The translations under genes and the position numbers were made by a program. The notes beneath the pieces were generated by a model. The model was not told the DNA's origin, ran no database searches, and was given only the letters and a program-made list of their open reading frames with translations. From an uncultured Sterolibacterium sp. (GTDB lineage: Bacteria; Pseudomonadota; Gammaproteobacteria; Burkholderiales; Rhodocyclaceae), in NCBI GenBank assembly GCA_903904605.1, contig CAIVDC010000054.1:1-40346 (forward strand): a stretch of 40,346 nt of DNA, given 5' to 3'. Shown here in pieces: positions 12,577 to 21,001 of this stretch (within the stretch, counting starts at the first letter, position 1; every line of letters begins with the position of its first letter).

Positions 12577-13416
12577 CTACCTGTCTGCCTTCCAGGGAAT
12601 GATCCAGCGCTCCAGCTCGTTGATCGCCAGGCTGAAGATGTAGCCGATCACGGCGATCGTCAGCAGTCCGACATACATGGTTTCCACCGAGAGAATTTCC
12701 CAGGCATTCCAGATCATATAGCCCAGCCCGCTCTTCGCGCCTATCATCTCGGCGATGGCGATGAGGATGTGACCCATGCCGACGCCCAGCTTGACGCCGG
12801 ACATGATGAAGGGGAGCGCCCCGGGCAGGGCGACGGTGCGGAACATCTGCCAGCGGGTGGCGCGGAAGTTCTTCGCCACGTCGAGATAGATCTTGTTGAT
12901 TTCCAGCACGCCGGTCACCGCGTTGATGCAGATCGGGTAGAACATGCCGATCGCCACCATGGCGATCTTCGACGCTTCGCCCAGGCCGAAGATGAGCAGG
13001 ATGAGAGGCAGGATGGCGCTCTTGGGAATGGGATAGGTGGCCGCGATCAGGGGGTCGATGGCGGCGCGCAGGGGCCGCGACAAGCCCATGGCGATGCCTA
13101 TGAACAGTGCCGGCACGCCGCCGACGAGAAAGCCCCAGAACAGGCGCTGCAGGCTGGCGCGGGTATGGGTCCACAATTCGCCGGACTGGACCAGATTCAG
13201 CAGGGTCTTGAGGATGGTGGTCGGCGCCGGGAAGAAGCGGACGTCAATCACGCCGACACGGGCGCAGACTTCCCACAGGACCATCAGCAACAGGGGCGAA
13301 GCCACGCTGATCAGGCGGTCGCGCCGCGCCGGACTGAGGCTGAAACGCGCCCCCCGGTCCAGGCCCCAGGAAGCTGCGACCCTTGCCCGCGTGCTCCAGT
13401 CCCGCCGGCCGCTCAT
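12577..13416 (-). CDS. ABC transporter permease, NitT/TauT (SsuC/TauC-like)
   Basis: A 279-residue BPD-type permease with about six transmembrane helices after a basic 35-residue cytoplasmic N-terminus. The EAA-type coupling loop is visible around residues 186-214 (AKNFRATRWQMFRTVALPG), where it contacts the ATPase. The start ATG at 13416 overlaps the ATPase stop by 4 bp, so translation is coupled. With the two preceding genes it makes a complete importer of the sulfonate/nitrate/taurine/aromatic-acid superfamily. Confidence 0.9.
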   Translation of the reverse strand: MSGRRDWSTRARVAASWGLDRGARFSLSPARRDRLISVASPLLLMVLWEVCARVGVIDVRFFPAPTTILKTLLNLVQSGELWTHTRASLQRLFWGFLVGGVPALFIGIAMGLSRPLRAAIDPLIAATYPIPKSAILPLILLIFGLGEASKIAMVAIGMFYPICINAVTGVLEINKIYLDVAKNFRATRWQMFRTVALPGALPFIMSGVKLGVGMGHILIAIAEMIGAKSGLGYMIWNAWEILSVETMYVGLLTIAVIGYIFSLAINELERWIIPWKADR

Positions 13417-14219
13417 GAGGGCACCCCGACGCTTTCCGCCTCGTCGCGCGCCAGTTGCACTTCTTCGCGCAACTGCTCCCAGATGCGGTACACCAATGCG
13501 CCGTACTCCGGCTGCGCACGCAGTTCGAGCACGCTGCGCGGGCGCGCGAAGGGCACGTCGATGATCGCCTTGGTTCGACCCGGATGGGCCGTCATGACCA
13601 TGATCCTGTCGCCCAGCGTCACCGCTTCGTCCACGCTATGCGTGATAAACAGAACGGTCTTCTTGTGCTCTTCCCAGATGCGCAGCAACTCCTCCTGCAG
13701 CAGCGTCTTGTTCTGCTCATCGAGTGCCGAGAAGGGCTCGTCCATGAGCAACACCTCGGGGTCGTTGGCGAAGGCCCGGGCGATGGAGACGCGCTGCTTC
13801 ATGCCGCCCGAAAGCTGGTGCGGATAGGCGCCGGAAAACTTGGTCAGGCCGGTGCGATCGAGATAGTGACCGACGACTTCGCGGATCTGGGCCGCGGGCA
13901 GTCCGCGCAGGGTCAAGCCATAGGCCGCGTTGTCCCAAACGGTCATCCAGGGGAAGATCGACTCGCCCTGGAAGACCATCGAATTCTCCGGGCGCTCCTG
14001 CCCACCGTGGCCTATCTCGATGCTGCCGCCGGTCGGAGCGTCGAGTCCCGCGACCATGCGCAGCAACGAGGTCTTGCCGCAGCCGCTCGGACCGACGATC
14101 ATGAAGAAGCTGCCCGGCTCGATGTCGATGCTGACGTCGTCGACCGCCGTAACGACGCGGCCTTTCGTGCGAAACTCCTTGCGCAGATTCCTGATGCGGA
14201 TCTTGAACGTCTCAGCCAT
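13413..14219 (-). CDS. ABC transporter ATP-binding protein, NitT/TauT (SsuB/TauB-like)
   Basis: A 268-residue ATPase with all motifs: Walker A GPSGCGKT (43-50), Q-loop Gln84, signature LSGGM (136-140), Walker B VLLMDE (156-161), D-loop SALD (164-167) and switch His194. The stretch TVLFITHSVDEAV is characteristic of the TauB/SsuB group. It follows the binding-protein gene after 9 bp and overlaps the permease start. It powers uptake by the adjacent permease. Confidence 0.93.
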   Translation of the reverse strand: MAETFKIRIRNLRKEFRTKGRVVTAVDDVSIDIEPGSFFMIVGPSGCGKTSLLRMVAGLDAPTGGSIEIGHGGQERPENSMVFQGESIFPWMTVWDNAAYGLTLRGLPAAQIREVVGHYLDRTGLTKFSGAYPHQLSGGMKQRVSIARAFANDPEVLLMDEPFSALDEQNKTLLQEELLRIWEEHKKTVLFITHSVDEAVTLGDRIMVMTAHPGRTKAIIDVPFARPRSVLELRAQPEYGALVYRIWEQLREEVQLARDEAESVGVPS

Positions 14220-14228
14220 GCCCCATCC

Positions 14229-15272
14229 TCACTCTGCGTGCCGCACGTAGGGGCCCATTTCCTTCACCGCGGCTTCGGCGAAGGACGTGTCGAGCACCTG
14301 CTCGACGGTGACCTTGCCGCTGATCAAGCCCTGGGCCCTGAAGAATTCGAGATCCTTCTTCAGGCTGGCCACATAGACGCCGCCGTTGGGGTCGATCCCG
14401 GCCGGGGTAATGTCCTTGAACACCTGAGGATCCTTGATGGCCGTGTATTCGGTGAGGATGGCGATCACCTCGGCGGCATTTGCGCCTGCCAGCTTGTCGT
14501 CCTTGAGCGCGTCGTTGTACTCGCGCGCGGCGCGTACGTAGGCGTGCATGAAGCGTCGGCCGACGTCGGCCCGGTTTTTGACGAACTCCCCGCTGTACAG
14601 CAATACCGCCAGTTGGTGATTCGGATAGATGCTGTCGTCGCTGGCGAAGCGCACGGCGACGCCGCGCTTGATCGCCGCGCTGGCCGAAGGCTCGGTGGTG
14701 ATGCTGGCATCGACGGCGCCGTTGGAGAGGGCCAGCACGTGCTGGGCGAAGGCCATGAAAACCACATTGACGTCGCTGAGTTTGAGGCCGCCCTTGGCCA
14801 GTGCGTCGCTCAAGGTGGACATCGAGGCACTGCCGTTGTTGAAGCCGGCAACCTTGAGCCCCTTGAAGTCGGCGAAGCTCTTCACCTTGCCGCTGGTGAC
14901 CAGATCCTTGCGCACCAGTATCGGCTGAAAGCCGAATCCGGGCGGCGTCGAACCCTTGTCGGCGACGATCTTCACGTCCATGCCGCGAGCCGCGGCATTG
15001 TATAGACTGGCCGAAGTGGAAATGCCGGCGACATCGATCTGGCCGGTGGTGAGAGAAGGAATCATGTTCCTCAGCACCACGAACTGCACCTTGATGCCTT
15101 CCTGTTCGAAATAGCCCTTCTTGTCGGCGATATACAGGGCCGCATCGCTGGCCGCCTGAATGATGCCGACCTTGACGGTCTCCGGTTCGGCCCGGGCGAG
15201 CGGCACAGCCCCGAGGAGCAGCGCAAGCGCCGCGGACAGGACGCGTCGGGTATTTGCAAAAGCCATCGTCAT
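14229..15272 (-). CDS. ABC transporter substrate-binding protein, SsuA/NMT1-like
   Basis: A 347-residue periplasmic protein with a Sec signal peptide cleaved after ARA near residue 28. The mature protein follows the NMT1/SsuA fold: VKVGIIQAASDAALYIADKKGYFEQEGIKVQFV at its N-terminus, then an AGISTSASLYNAAARG ligand-loop segment. Relatives bind sulfonates, nitrate, thiamine precursors or aromatic acids such as phthalate. It is the second gene of the ubiD operon, 66 bp after ubiD, which suggests the ligand is the UbiD substrate or its precursor. An alternative ATG is two codons downstream. Confidence 0.88.
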   Translation of the reverse strand: MTMAFANTRRVLSAALALLLGAVPLARAEPETVKVGIIQAASDAALYIADKKGYFEQEGIKVQFVVLRNMIPSLTTGQIDVAGISTSASLYNAAARGMDVKIVADKGSTPPGFGFQPILVRKDLVTSGKVKSFADFKGLKVAGFNNGSASMSTLSDALAKGGLKLSDVNVVFMAFAQHVLALSNGAVDASITTEPSASAAIKRGVAVRFASDDSIYPNHQLAVLLYSGEFVKNRADVGRRFMHAYVRAAREYNDALKDDKLAGANAAEVIAILTEYTAIKDPQVFKDITPAGIDPNGGVYVASLKKDLEFFRAQGLISGKVTVEQVLDTSFAEAAVKEMGPYVRHAE

Positions 15273-15338
15273 CTCCCTTCAATCAATCGAGCGCTTGCGA
15301 ACGCTGCTCCGATCCGTGCTCCGGACCGGCCGCCGCTG

Positions 15339-16802
15339 TCATCTGCCGATCAGCTTGGACCCGAAGAAGCGCGGCGACAGCGAACGCACCAGGTCCAGCG
15401 AGTCTGCCGCCGCGAAATCCTCGAGGCGGAGCAGCGGGTTGCGTGGACGTATCCGCTCGAAGGCGGCGTGCGCCTGGACGTCGCTCGGCGGCGGGACGGT
15501 CGCGTCGATCAGCATCTTCGAGCCGAAGCGCTGCCACAGTCCGGTTCCCGGCGCCCCGAGTTCCTCCAGGCTGGCGTCCATGGCGTGATTGTGCGTGCCG
15601 GGTATGATCACCACGTCCTTGGCCGGATCTACCCGGGTGTTGATCGCCCAGAGCAGTTCCAGGGGATTGAAGATGTCGACATCGGCATCGACCGCGATGG
15701 CGATCTTGATATGCTGGTATTCCGAAGAAAGGGCGGCGAGCAGCAGATTCTTTCCCTCGCCGTAGGCGCGCGGCGTCATCTGCACCACCAGGCCGAATAT
15801 GCCCGGCAAGACCATCACGTTGTGCAGGTTGGGGCCGCCGCCGACGTCCTTCAGGCGGCGGAAGATGGCCGCGCTCATCGGAATCTTGTGGAAGACGCAG
15901 CCTTCCATTTCGGAGCCGTTCTGCAGGTTCTTGAAAATTGCGTCGCGGCGCCGGGTCATGTACTGATACTCGACGATCGGATTCTTGCCGGTGCCGGTGA
16001 CGTAGTAGTCCTGGAACTCCGAAAACGGCCCCTCCTCCTCGCGGTAATGCGGCGGGATATGACCTTCGAGCACGATCTCGGCGTCGGCAGGTACTTCGAG
16101 GTCTACGGTCTTGCACTTGACCAGGCGCACCGCCTCGCCGAGATAGCCGCCCGCGATATCGAATTCGTCGAGGCCATAGGCGGCCGTGGTGGCGGCGGCG
16201 GCGTAGTAGAGCGGGTGGTGGCCGATGAAGATGGCCACCGGCATCGGCTCGTTGCGCGCCTGGTACTTGGCGTAGTTCTTCCAGGTGTGGCGGGGATAGA
16301 GCAGGATGCCCGATTTGTTCGGCCCCTTGATCTGCAGCCGATGAAAGCTCACGTTTCTTTGTCCGGTGTCCGGATCCTTGGTCACCACCAGGCCGCAGCC
16401 GAGTACCGGCCCGCCGTCCTTCTCGCCGGCAATGTGCACCGGCAGCTGGGTCAGGTCGAACTCGCCCTTGCGGAACTCGAGTTCCTGCACCGGCGCATGG
16501 TCGACCATCACCGGTTTGATCAGCTTGCCCATGAGGCCGGCCACCAGCGGAACCACGGTTTCCTCGGTAGCGCCGAAGGCCAGTGCCGCGTGCCGCACAT
16601 TGGCCGGCGCCTGTCCGAGCGAACGCCAGCCGTGCGGCAGCTTCTCGAACAACAGGGCTTTTTCCCGCGACTGGTAGAGCAGCGATCCCATCTCCGTCAA
16701 CGGATCGACCGGTTTGTCGATGCGTATCAACTCGCCTGCGGCCTCCAACTGGGCGATCCAGGTGCGCATGGTCTGCGGGCGCGACGAAGCGGCTTCGGTC
16801 AT
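15339..16802 (-). CDS. UbiD-family prenylated-FMN-dependent decarboxylase
   Basis: A 487-residue UbiD-type (de)carboxylase acting on unsaturated or aromatic carboxylates with prFMN and a metal. Visible family features include NVSFHRLQIKG (150-160), AEIVLEG with the probable metal ligand Glu246, EGPFSEF (257-263) with the acidic catalytic pair, and KIAIAVDADVDIFNP further on. It heads an operon with a NitT/TauT importer and is divergent from an iclR gene, so it is probably catabolic and not the ubiquinone-biosynthesis UbiD. No ubiX-type prenyltransferase gene is in this window, so the cofactor must come from elsewhere. The substrate (for example a phthalate or hydroxybenzoate) cannot be read from the sequence. 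Confidence 0.9.
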   Translation of the reverse strand: MTEAASSRPQTMRTWIAQLEAAGELIRIDKPVDPLTEMGSLLYQSREKALLFEKLPHGWRSLGQAPANVRHAALAFGATEETVVPLVAGLMGKLIKPVMVDHAPVQELEFRKGEFDLTQLPVHIAGEKDGGPVLGCGLVVTKDPDTGQRNVSFHRLQIKGPNKSGILLYPRHTWKNYAKYQARNEPMPVAIFIGHHPLYYAAAATTAAYGLDEFDIAGGYLGEAVRLVKCKTVDLEVPADAEIVLEGHIPPHYREEEGPFSEFQDYYVTGTGKNPIVEYQYMTRRRDAIFKNLQNGSEMEGCVFHKIPMSAAIFRRLKDVGGGPNLHNVMVLPGIFGLVVQMTPRAYGEGKNLLLAALSSEYQHIKIAIAVDADVDIFNPLELLWAINTRVDPAKDVVIIPGTHNHAMDASLEELGAPGTGLWQRFGSKMLIDATVPPPSDVQAHAAFERIRPRNPLLRLEDFAAADSLDLVRSLSPRFFGSKLIGR

Positions 16803-17101
16803 TCCTCTGTCTCCTCTCGGTATTTCCTGTGGCGATATTGCGCCGCACTCAGCGCTATCGCCTACAAAATGAATATGGGTTCATTGAGCATCAAAGGCGT
16901 CGCGCTGTCAACCTGCGGCGCAGCAATCGATCCTGCAGTTTATTGCAGCATGGCCTGAAAGCCGCGTGGAATATGGGTTCTGAGTCTTGAACGGCGGCCA
17001 GATGAGCTTGACAGAAGCGCCGGCCGTACTTTAGTATTTCCTCCGCTAGAATTTACTTTCACATATGTGAATAATTGTGCGGCAGAAATGAGCCGACGCC
17101 G
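16803..17101. promoter_or_regulatory. divergent control region between ubiD operon and iclR
   Basis: This 299-bp gene-free stretch is more AT-rich than its flanks. It holds a perfect 14-bp palindrome TTCACATATGTGAA at 17058-17071, just before iclR. It also has an inverted repeat CTGCA/TGCAG (16933-16937 and 16944-16948) and a 12-bp direct repeat GAATATGGGTTC at 16871-16882 and 16969-16980. These are candidate binding sites for the adjacent IclR regulator. Which one is the real operator cannot be decided here. Confidence 0.5.
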
Positions 17102-17872
17102 ATGAGCGTCAAGACCGCCGAACGCATGCTCGACCTGATCGAGCTGTTCGCCCTGGAGCGCCGGCCCCTGAGTCTGAGCAACCTCGCAGCGCGGCTGGAG
17201 ATGCCCAACTCGTCGACCCATGCGCTGATCAACACGCTGCTCGGCCGGGGCTACCTGTATCAGACCAGCAAACGGCTCGGCTATTTTCCTACACGCAAGC
17301 TGAAGCAGCTGTCCGACGCCATCGCCGATGCCGCCCCGCTGCTCGACGCTTTTGGCCCGCGGCTCGCCCGGCTGCGCGACGCCACCGGCGAAACGATTCT
17401 GCTGACCAAGCGCCAGGGCGACGCCGTCATCAACCTGGACGTCTACGAATCGGCGCAGAGCGTGCGCTTCTTCCCGCGGGTCGGGGAGCTCAAGCCGCTG
17501 CATTCGACCGCTTCGGGCAAGGCCGTTCTGGGCACGATGCCGGAGGAGGAACTGGTCCGGGTCCTGGCCCGCCTGAAACTCGAACGGCACACCGAATACA
17601 CGATCACCGACCGCGCCAGGCTGGCCACCGAGGTCGCCAGGGGAAGAAGGCGCGGCTGGTACCGCATCATCGGCGAAAACATCGTCGACCTGATGTCGCT
17701 CGCGGTGCCGCTGCAGATCGGCGGGGAAACCTACGCCATTACCATCGGCGGGCCGACCCAGCGGGTCAAGCCGAAGATGGCGGCGCACGTCGAGCGCCTG
17801 CTCAAGACCCGCGCCGCCCTCCTGCGCGAGACGGGCTCGGCGGGCGGACGGGCGAAAACCCGGCCGGAATGA
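17102..17872 (+). CDS. IclR-family transcriptional regulator
   Basis: A 256-residue regulator. The N-terminal winged helix-turn-helix (about 1-65, including LSLSNLAARLEMPNSSTHALINTL) is followed by an IclR effector-binding domain (about 75-245) with the conserved LHSTASGKAVLG segment. It is divergent from the UbiD/ABC operon and probably controls it in response to an aromatic or similar acid. The ATG at 17102 was preferred to the in-frame TTG at 17075 because MSVKTAERMLDLIE matches the family N-terminus. The palindrome at 17058-17071 lies right upstream and suggests autoregulation. Confidence 0.9.
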   Translation: MSVKTAERMLDLIELFALERRPLSLSNLAARLEMPNSSTHALINTLLGRGYLYQTSKRLGYFPTRKLKQLSDAIADAAPLLDAFGPRLARLRDATGETILLTKRQGDAVINLDVYESAQSVRFFPRVGELKPLHSTASGKAVLGTMPEEELVRVLARLKLERHTEYTITDRARLATEVARGRRRGWYRIIGENIVDLMSLAVPLQIGGETYAITIGGPTQRVKPKMAAHVERLLKTRAALLRETGSAGGRAKTRPE

Positions 17873-17896
17873 AACGGCGATAGGCGTCGGAGCGCA

Positions 17897-19279
17897 TCAG
17901 TAGGTAACGGCAATTCCGGGCCAGGCCGTCTCCAGGGCGCGCTTGAATTGCTCCTGGATGCGGCTGAGCGCGGCCGGCGTATCGGCCTCGAAGCGCAGCA
18001 CCAGGACCGGCGTGGTGTTTGACGCGCGGGCCAGGCCGAAGCCGTCCTGGAACTCGGCGCGGACGCCGTCGATGGTGATGAGTTCCGTCGCGCCGGGGAA
18101 CAGGTCGGCGGCGCGCGCGCGCAAGGTTTCGATCAGGGCATGCGGCTCGCCTTCCCGCATCTTCAGGTTGAGTTCGGGTGTCGACAGGGAATCGGGCAGG
18201 TGCTTGAGCGGCCAGTTGGCATCGCTCCAGCGCGAGACGATCTCGAGCAGGCGTGCCGCGGCGTAGAGGCCGTCGTCGAAGCCGTACCAGCGCTCCTTGA
18301 AGAACATGTGCCCGCTCATCTCGCCGGCCAGCGGCGCGCCGCTCTCCCTGAGCTTGGCCTTGATCAGCGCATGGCCGGTCTGCCACATGAGCGGAATACC
18401 GCCCTGGCGACGGATCGAGCGCGCCAGGTTGCGCGTGCATTTGACGTCGTAGATGATCTCCGCGCCGGGGTTCCGGGTCAGCACGTCGGCGGCGAACAGC
18501 ATCAACTGCCGGTCGGGGTAGATGATTTCGCCGTCCTTCGTGACCACGCCCAGGCGATCGCCGTCGCCGTCGAAGGCCAAGCCCAGTTCTGCGTCGGTCG
18601 TCGCCAGCGCCGCGATCAGGTCTTGCAGGTTCTCCGGTTTGGACGGATCGGGATGGTGGTTGGGAAAATTGCCGTCGATTTCGCAATAGAGCGGCAGCAC
18701 TTCGCAGCCCATGCGCCGGAGCAGTTCCGGCGCCAATTCCCCGGCCACGCCGTTGCCGCAGTCGATGACGATCTTCATCGGTCGCGACAGCTTCACGTCC
18801 GAGACGATACGGCGCAAATAGGCCTCGCGCACGTCGGCGCGCTTGACGATACCTTTGCCATGGGTCAGTTCGCCGCTCACGATCCTCTGGCGCAAAGCCT
18901 GTATCTGCGCGCCGTGCAGAGTCTCGCCGGCCAGGACCATCTTGAGGCCGTTGTAGTCCGGCGGGTTGTGGCTGCCGGTGACCGACACCGCCGAGTGGCA
19001 ATCGAGTTCATAGGCGGCGAAGTATGCCAGGGGCGTGGGCACGCGGCCGATGTCGAAAACGTCGATGCCGGCGGCGTTGAGTCCTTCGGCCAGTGCCGAC
19101 GACAATTCCGGCCCCGACAGGCGGCCGTCCCGGCCGACCGCCACGGCGCTCTGGCCGCGACGAACTGCTTCCGAGCCAAGCGCATGGCCGATGGCGCGAA
19201 CCGCCTCGGCAGTCAGCGTCCTGCCGACGACGCCTCGGATGTCGTAGGCCTTGAAGATTTCAGGGGCGGGTGGATTCAT
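17897..19279 (-). CDS. algC: phosphomannomutase/phosphoglucomutase, AlgC-like
   Basis: A 460-residue alpha-D-phosphohexomutase converting mannose-6-P/mannose-1-P and glucose-6-P/glucose-1-P for LPS and exopolysaccharide precursors. The phosphoserine loop TGSHNPP has Ser103; the metal loop DGDGDR is near residue 242; the sugar loop GEMSGHMFF is near 325; and the C-terminal phosphate loop RASNTTPVLVLRFEA matches AlgC. MNPPAPEIFKAYDIRG gives a typical N-terminus. It is convergent with iclR. The waaF gene upstream on the same strand fits a cell-surface polysaccharide role. Confidence 0.92.
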   Translation of the reverse strand: MNPPAPEIFKAYDIRGVVGRTLTAEAVRAIGHALGSEAVRRGQSAVAVGRDGRLSGPELSSALAEGLNAAGIDVFDIGRVPTPLAYFAAYELDCHSAVSVTGSHNPPDYNGLKMVLAGETLHGAQIQALRQRIVSGELTHGKGIVKRADVREAYLRRIVSDVKLSRPMKIVIDCGNGVAGELAPELLRRMGCEVLPLYCEIDGNFPNHHPDPSKPENLQDLIAALATTDAELGLAFDGDGDRLGVVTKDGEIIYPDRQLMLFAADVLTRNPGAEIIYDVKCTRNLARSIRRQGGIPLMWQTGHALIKAKLRESGAPLAGEMSGHMFFKERWYGFDDGLYAAARLLEIVSRWSDANWPLKHLPDSLSTPELNLKMREGEPHALIETLRARAADLFPGATELITIDGVRAEFQDGFGLARASNTTPVLVLRFEADTPAALSRIQEQFKRALETAWPGIAVTY

Positions 19280-19309
19280 GATGGCGAGCTTCCTGGAATA
19301 TTGGCCGGA

Positions 19310-19738
19310 TCAATGCAGGGTCTTGGTTGCCTCCGCCGGCATCTCCGGCGGCGCCTGCGAAGCGTGGTGCGCGAGCAAGCGCCAGCCGAGGGCGCCGCGC
19401 AAATATACGTTGGTGGCGATGACCGGTGCCGTTTGCCCGTCGCCGCCCGGCAGGCCGAGGTGCTCGTACAGGTTATGCACGGAGAACAGCAAGCCGGCGA
19501 GATTGACCTGATGCGACAGGGTGATGGAGAAGCGCCGGCCGCCGGCGAAGACGCGCCGCCATGCCTCTCGCACCGCGGCGTATCCGAGCAGGCGCGGGCC
19601 GCCGGGCAGGACGCAGACGATTTCCTCGTCCTCGGCCCATACCGCCATCAGCGCCTCCAGGTCCGCCCGTGCCAGGGCGTCGTAGAACGCGGCTTCGGCG
19701 TCCTGGGGTGTGGGAAACAGCGGCTTATGCGCAAGCAT
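19310..19738 (-). CDS. SnoaL-like / NTF2-fold protein
   Basis: A 142-residue protein of the SnoaL-like or DUF4440-like NTF2 superfamily. The N-terminal pattern (AEAAFYDALARADLEALMAVWAEDEEIVCV) and the following GPRLLGYAAVREAWRRVF are typical of this cone-shaped fold. The catalytic activity, if any, is unknown. Its start overlaps the 3' end of waaF by 14 bp, so the two are translated from one transcript. Confidence 0.75.
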   Translation of the reverse strand: MLAHKPLFPTPQDAEAAFYDALARADLEALMAVWAEDEEIVCVLPGGPRLLGYAAVREAWRRVFAGGRRFSITLSHQVNLAGLLFSVHNLYEHLGLPGGDGQTAPVIATNVYLRGALGWRLLAHHASQAPPEMPAEATKTLH

Positions 19739-20735
19739 GGGCGTCGAGGCTTTGCAGCACCCGTTCCGGCGTCAGTCGGGTCAGGCAGTCGAAGTGTCCG
19801 AGCGGGCAGACGCGTGCGAAGCAGGGGCTGCAGGGAAGGCTGAGATAGACTATTTTCGCATGCCCGGACAGCGGCGGCGTATACGTCGGGCTGGACGAGC
19901 CGTAGAGCGCGACAAGCGGTCGGTCCAGGGCGGCGGCGATGTGCATCAGACCGGAATCGTTGGCGACGACCAGGCTTGCCGTGGCGATCAGGTCGATCGC
20001 CTGTTCCAGCGTGGTGCGCCCGCACAGATTCCGCGCCGCGCCCCGGGAGGCCTGTGCGATGTCGGCGCCGAGTGCCTGGTCCTTGTCCGAGCCGACCAGC
20101 CAGACAGGTCTGCCCGGTCGGCCGAGCTCTTTCGCCAGCGCCGCGAAATGCCCCGGCGGCCAGCGCTTGGCGGGGCCGTATTCGGCGCCGGGGCAGAAGA
20201 TCACCGGCGCGACGTCGATCGGCAGGTCGAGCGCCAGACACGCCGCCCTCTGCTGGTCCGGGGTCGAGGCAAGATGCGGCTTGGGCAGCGGCCGGGCCGG
20301 CAGCCGTCCGGGCAGTTCAGCGAGTTTCGCGTAGCGCTCTGCAAGTTGCGGCAGCAGGCGCTTGTCGAGCGGGTGTATCCGGTTCAGAAGGCCCCGGCGC
20401 ACTTCGCCCAGGAAGCCGGTGCGGCGGGGAATCCCGGCGAAAAAAGGGACCAGCGCCGACTTCCATGAGTTGGGCAGGACGATGGCTTCGTCGTAGGCTT
20501 CGCCCTTGAGTGCGCGGCCTAAACGCCAGCGGGTCCGGAGGTGGAATTCGCCATGGGCGAGCGGGTAGGGGAGTACCCGCCGCACTTCGCTCATGCGACC
20601 GTACAGGGGCCTGGTCCAGGCCGGCGCCAGAACGTCGATCACGAGCCCGGGATGCTTCTCGCCCAGGCGCATGAACAGCGGCTGGGCGAGAATCGAGTCG
20701 CCGATCCAGGAAGGGGCGACGACGAGGATCTTAAT
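19725..20735 (-). CDS. waaF: ADP-heptose:LPS heptosyltransferase II, apparent ATT start
   Basis: A GT9-family glycosyltransferase adding the second heptose to the LPS inner core at the cytoplasmic face. It is about 336 residues if translation begins at 20735. The family N-terminus KILVVAPSWIGDSILAQPLF is encoded from 20732 downward, but the codon where Met is expected is ATT (20735-20733), an in-frame TAA lies five codons further upstream, and no ATG, GTG or TTG occurs before the Met at 20672. The C-terminal half shows FCPGAEYGPAKRWP, VANDSGLMHIAAAL and SPTYTPPLS, the donor-binding region. Either ATT is used, or the start is mutated or misread. The core ORF is certain; the start is not. Confidence 0.85.
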   Translation of the reverse strand: MKILVVAPSWIGDSILAQPLFMRLGEKHPGLVIDVLAPAWTRPLYGRMSEVRRVLPYPLAHGEFHLRTRWRLGRALKGEAYDEAIVLPNSWKSALVPFFAGIPRRTGFLGEVRRGLLNRIHPLDKRLLPQLAERYAKLAELPGRLPARPLPKPHLASTPDQQRAACLALDLPIDVAPVIFCPGAEYGPAKRWPPGHFAALAKELGRPGRPVWLVGSDKDQALGADIAQASRGAARNLCGRTTLEQAIDLIATASLVVANDSGLMHIAAALDRPLVALYGSSSPTYTPPLSGHAKIVYLSLPCSPCFARVCPLGHFDCLTRLTPERVLQSLDAHACA

Positions 20736-20792
20736 GGGCTGCGGCGGAACTTAACGGAGACGCAGCGACATGAGGAGCGCCTTGGCGTCGGT

Positions 20793-20993
20793 TCAGTGGT
20801 GACCTTTGGGCTTTTCGCCGCTGTAGCGGTACTTCGTGCCGCAGTAGGGGCAATGCGCTTCGCCGCCGTTCGCCACGTTGAGGAAGACGCGCGGATGGCG
20901 TGCCCATAGCGGGGAAGTCGGGCGCGGGCAATAGAGCGGCAGGTCAGCAAGCGTGACAGTGACTTCGCGGGCTGTGTCGTGTACTTCAGTCAT
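20793..20993 (-). CDS. zinc-finger domain protein (zf-CHCC type)
   Basis: A 66-residue zinc-ribbon protein. Cys22, His33, Cys48 and Cys51 form the C-H-C-C set of Pfam zf-CHCC, a family related to the mitochondrial complex I subunit NDUFS6. Surrounding sequence (LYCPRP, HPRVFL, HCPYCGTKY) is highly typical. Its bacterial role is unknown. It sits 8 bp after ilvE on the same strand, and this ilvE/zinc-finger/waaF order is familiar from betaproteobacteria. Confidence 0.88.
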   Translation of the reverse strand: MTEVHDTAREVTVTLADLPLYCPRPTSPLWARHPRVFLNVANGGEAHCPYCGTKYRYSGEKPKGHH

Positions 20994-21001
20994 GTTCCAC
21001 C

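Noticed and set aside
18140..19843. A plus-strand open frame of 567 codons
   Set aside because: Antisense to the phosphohexomutase and SnoaL-like genes.
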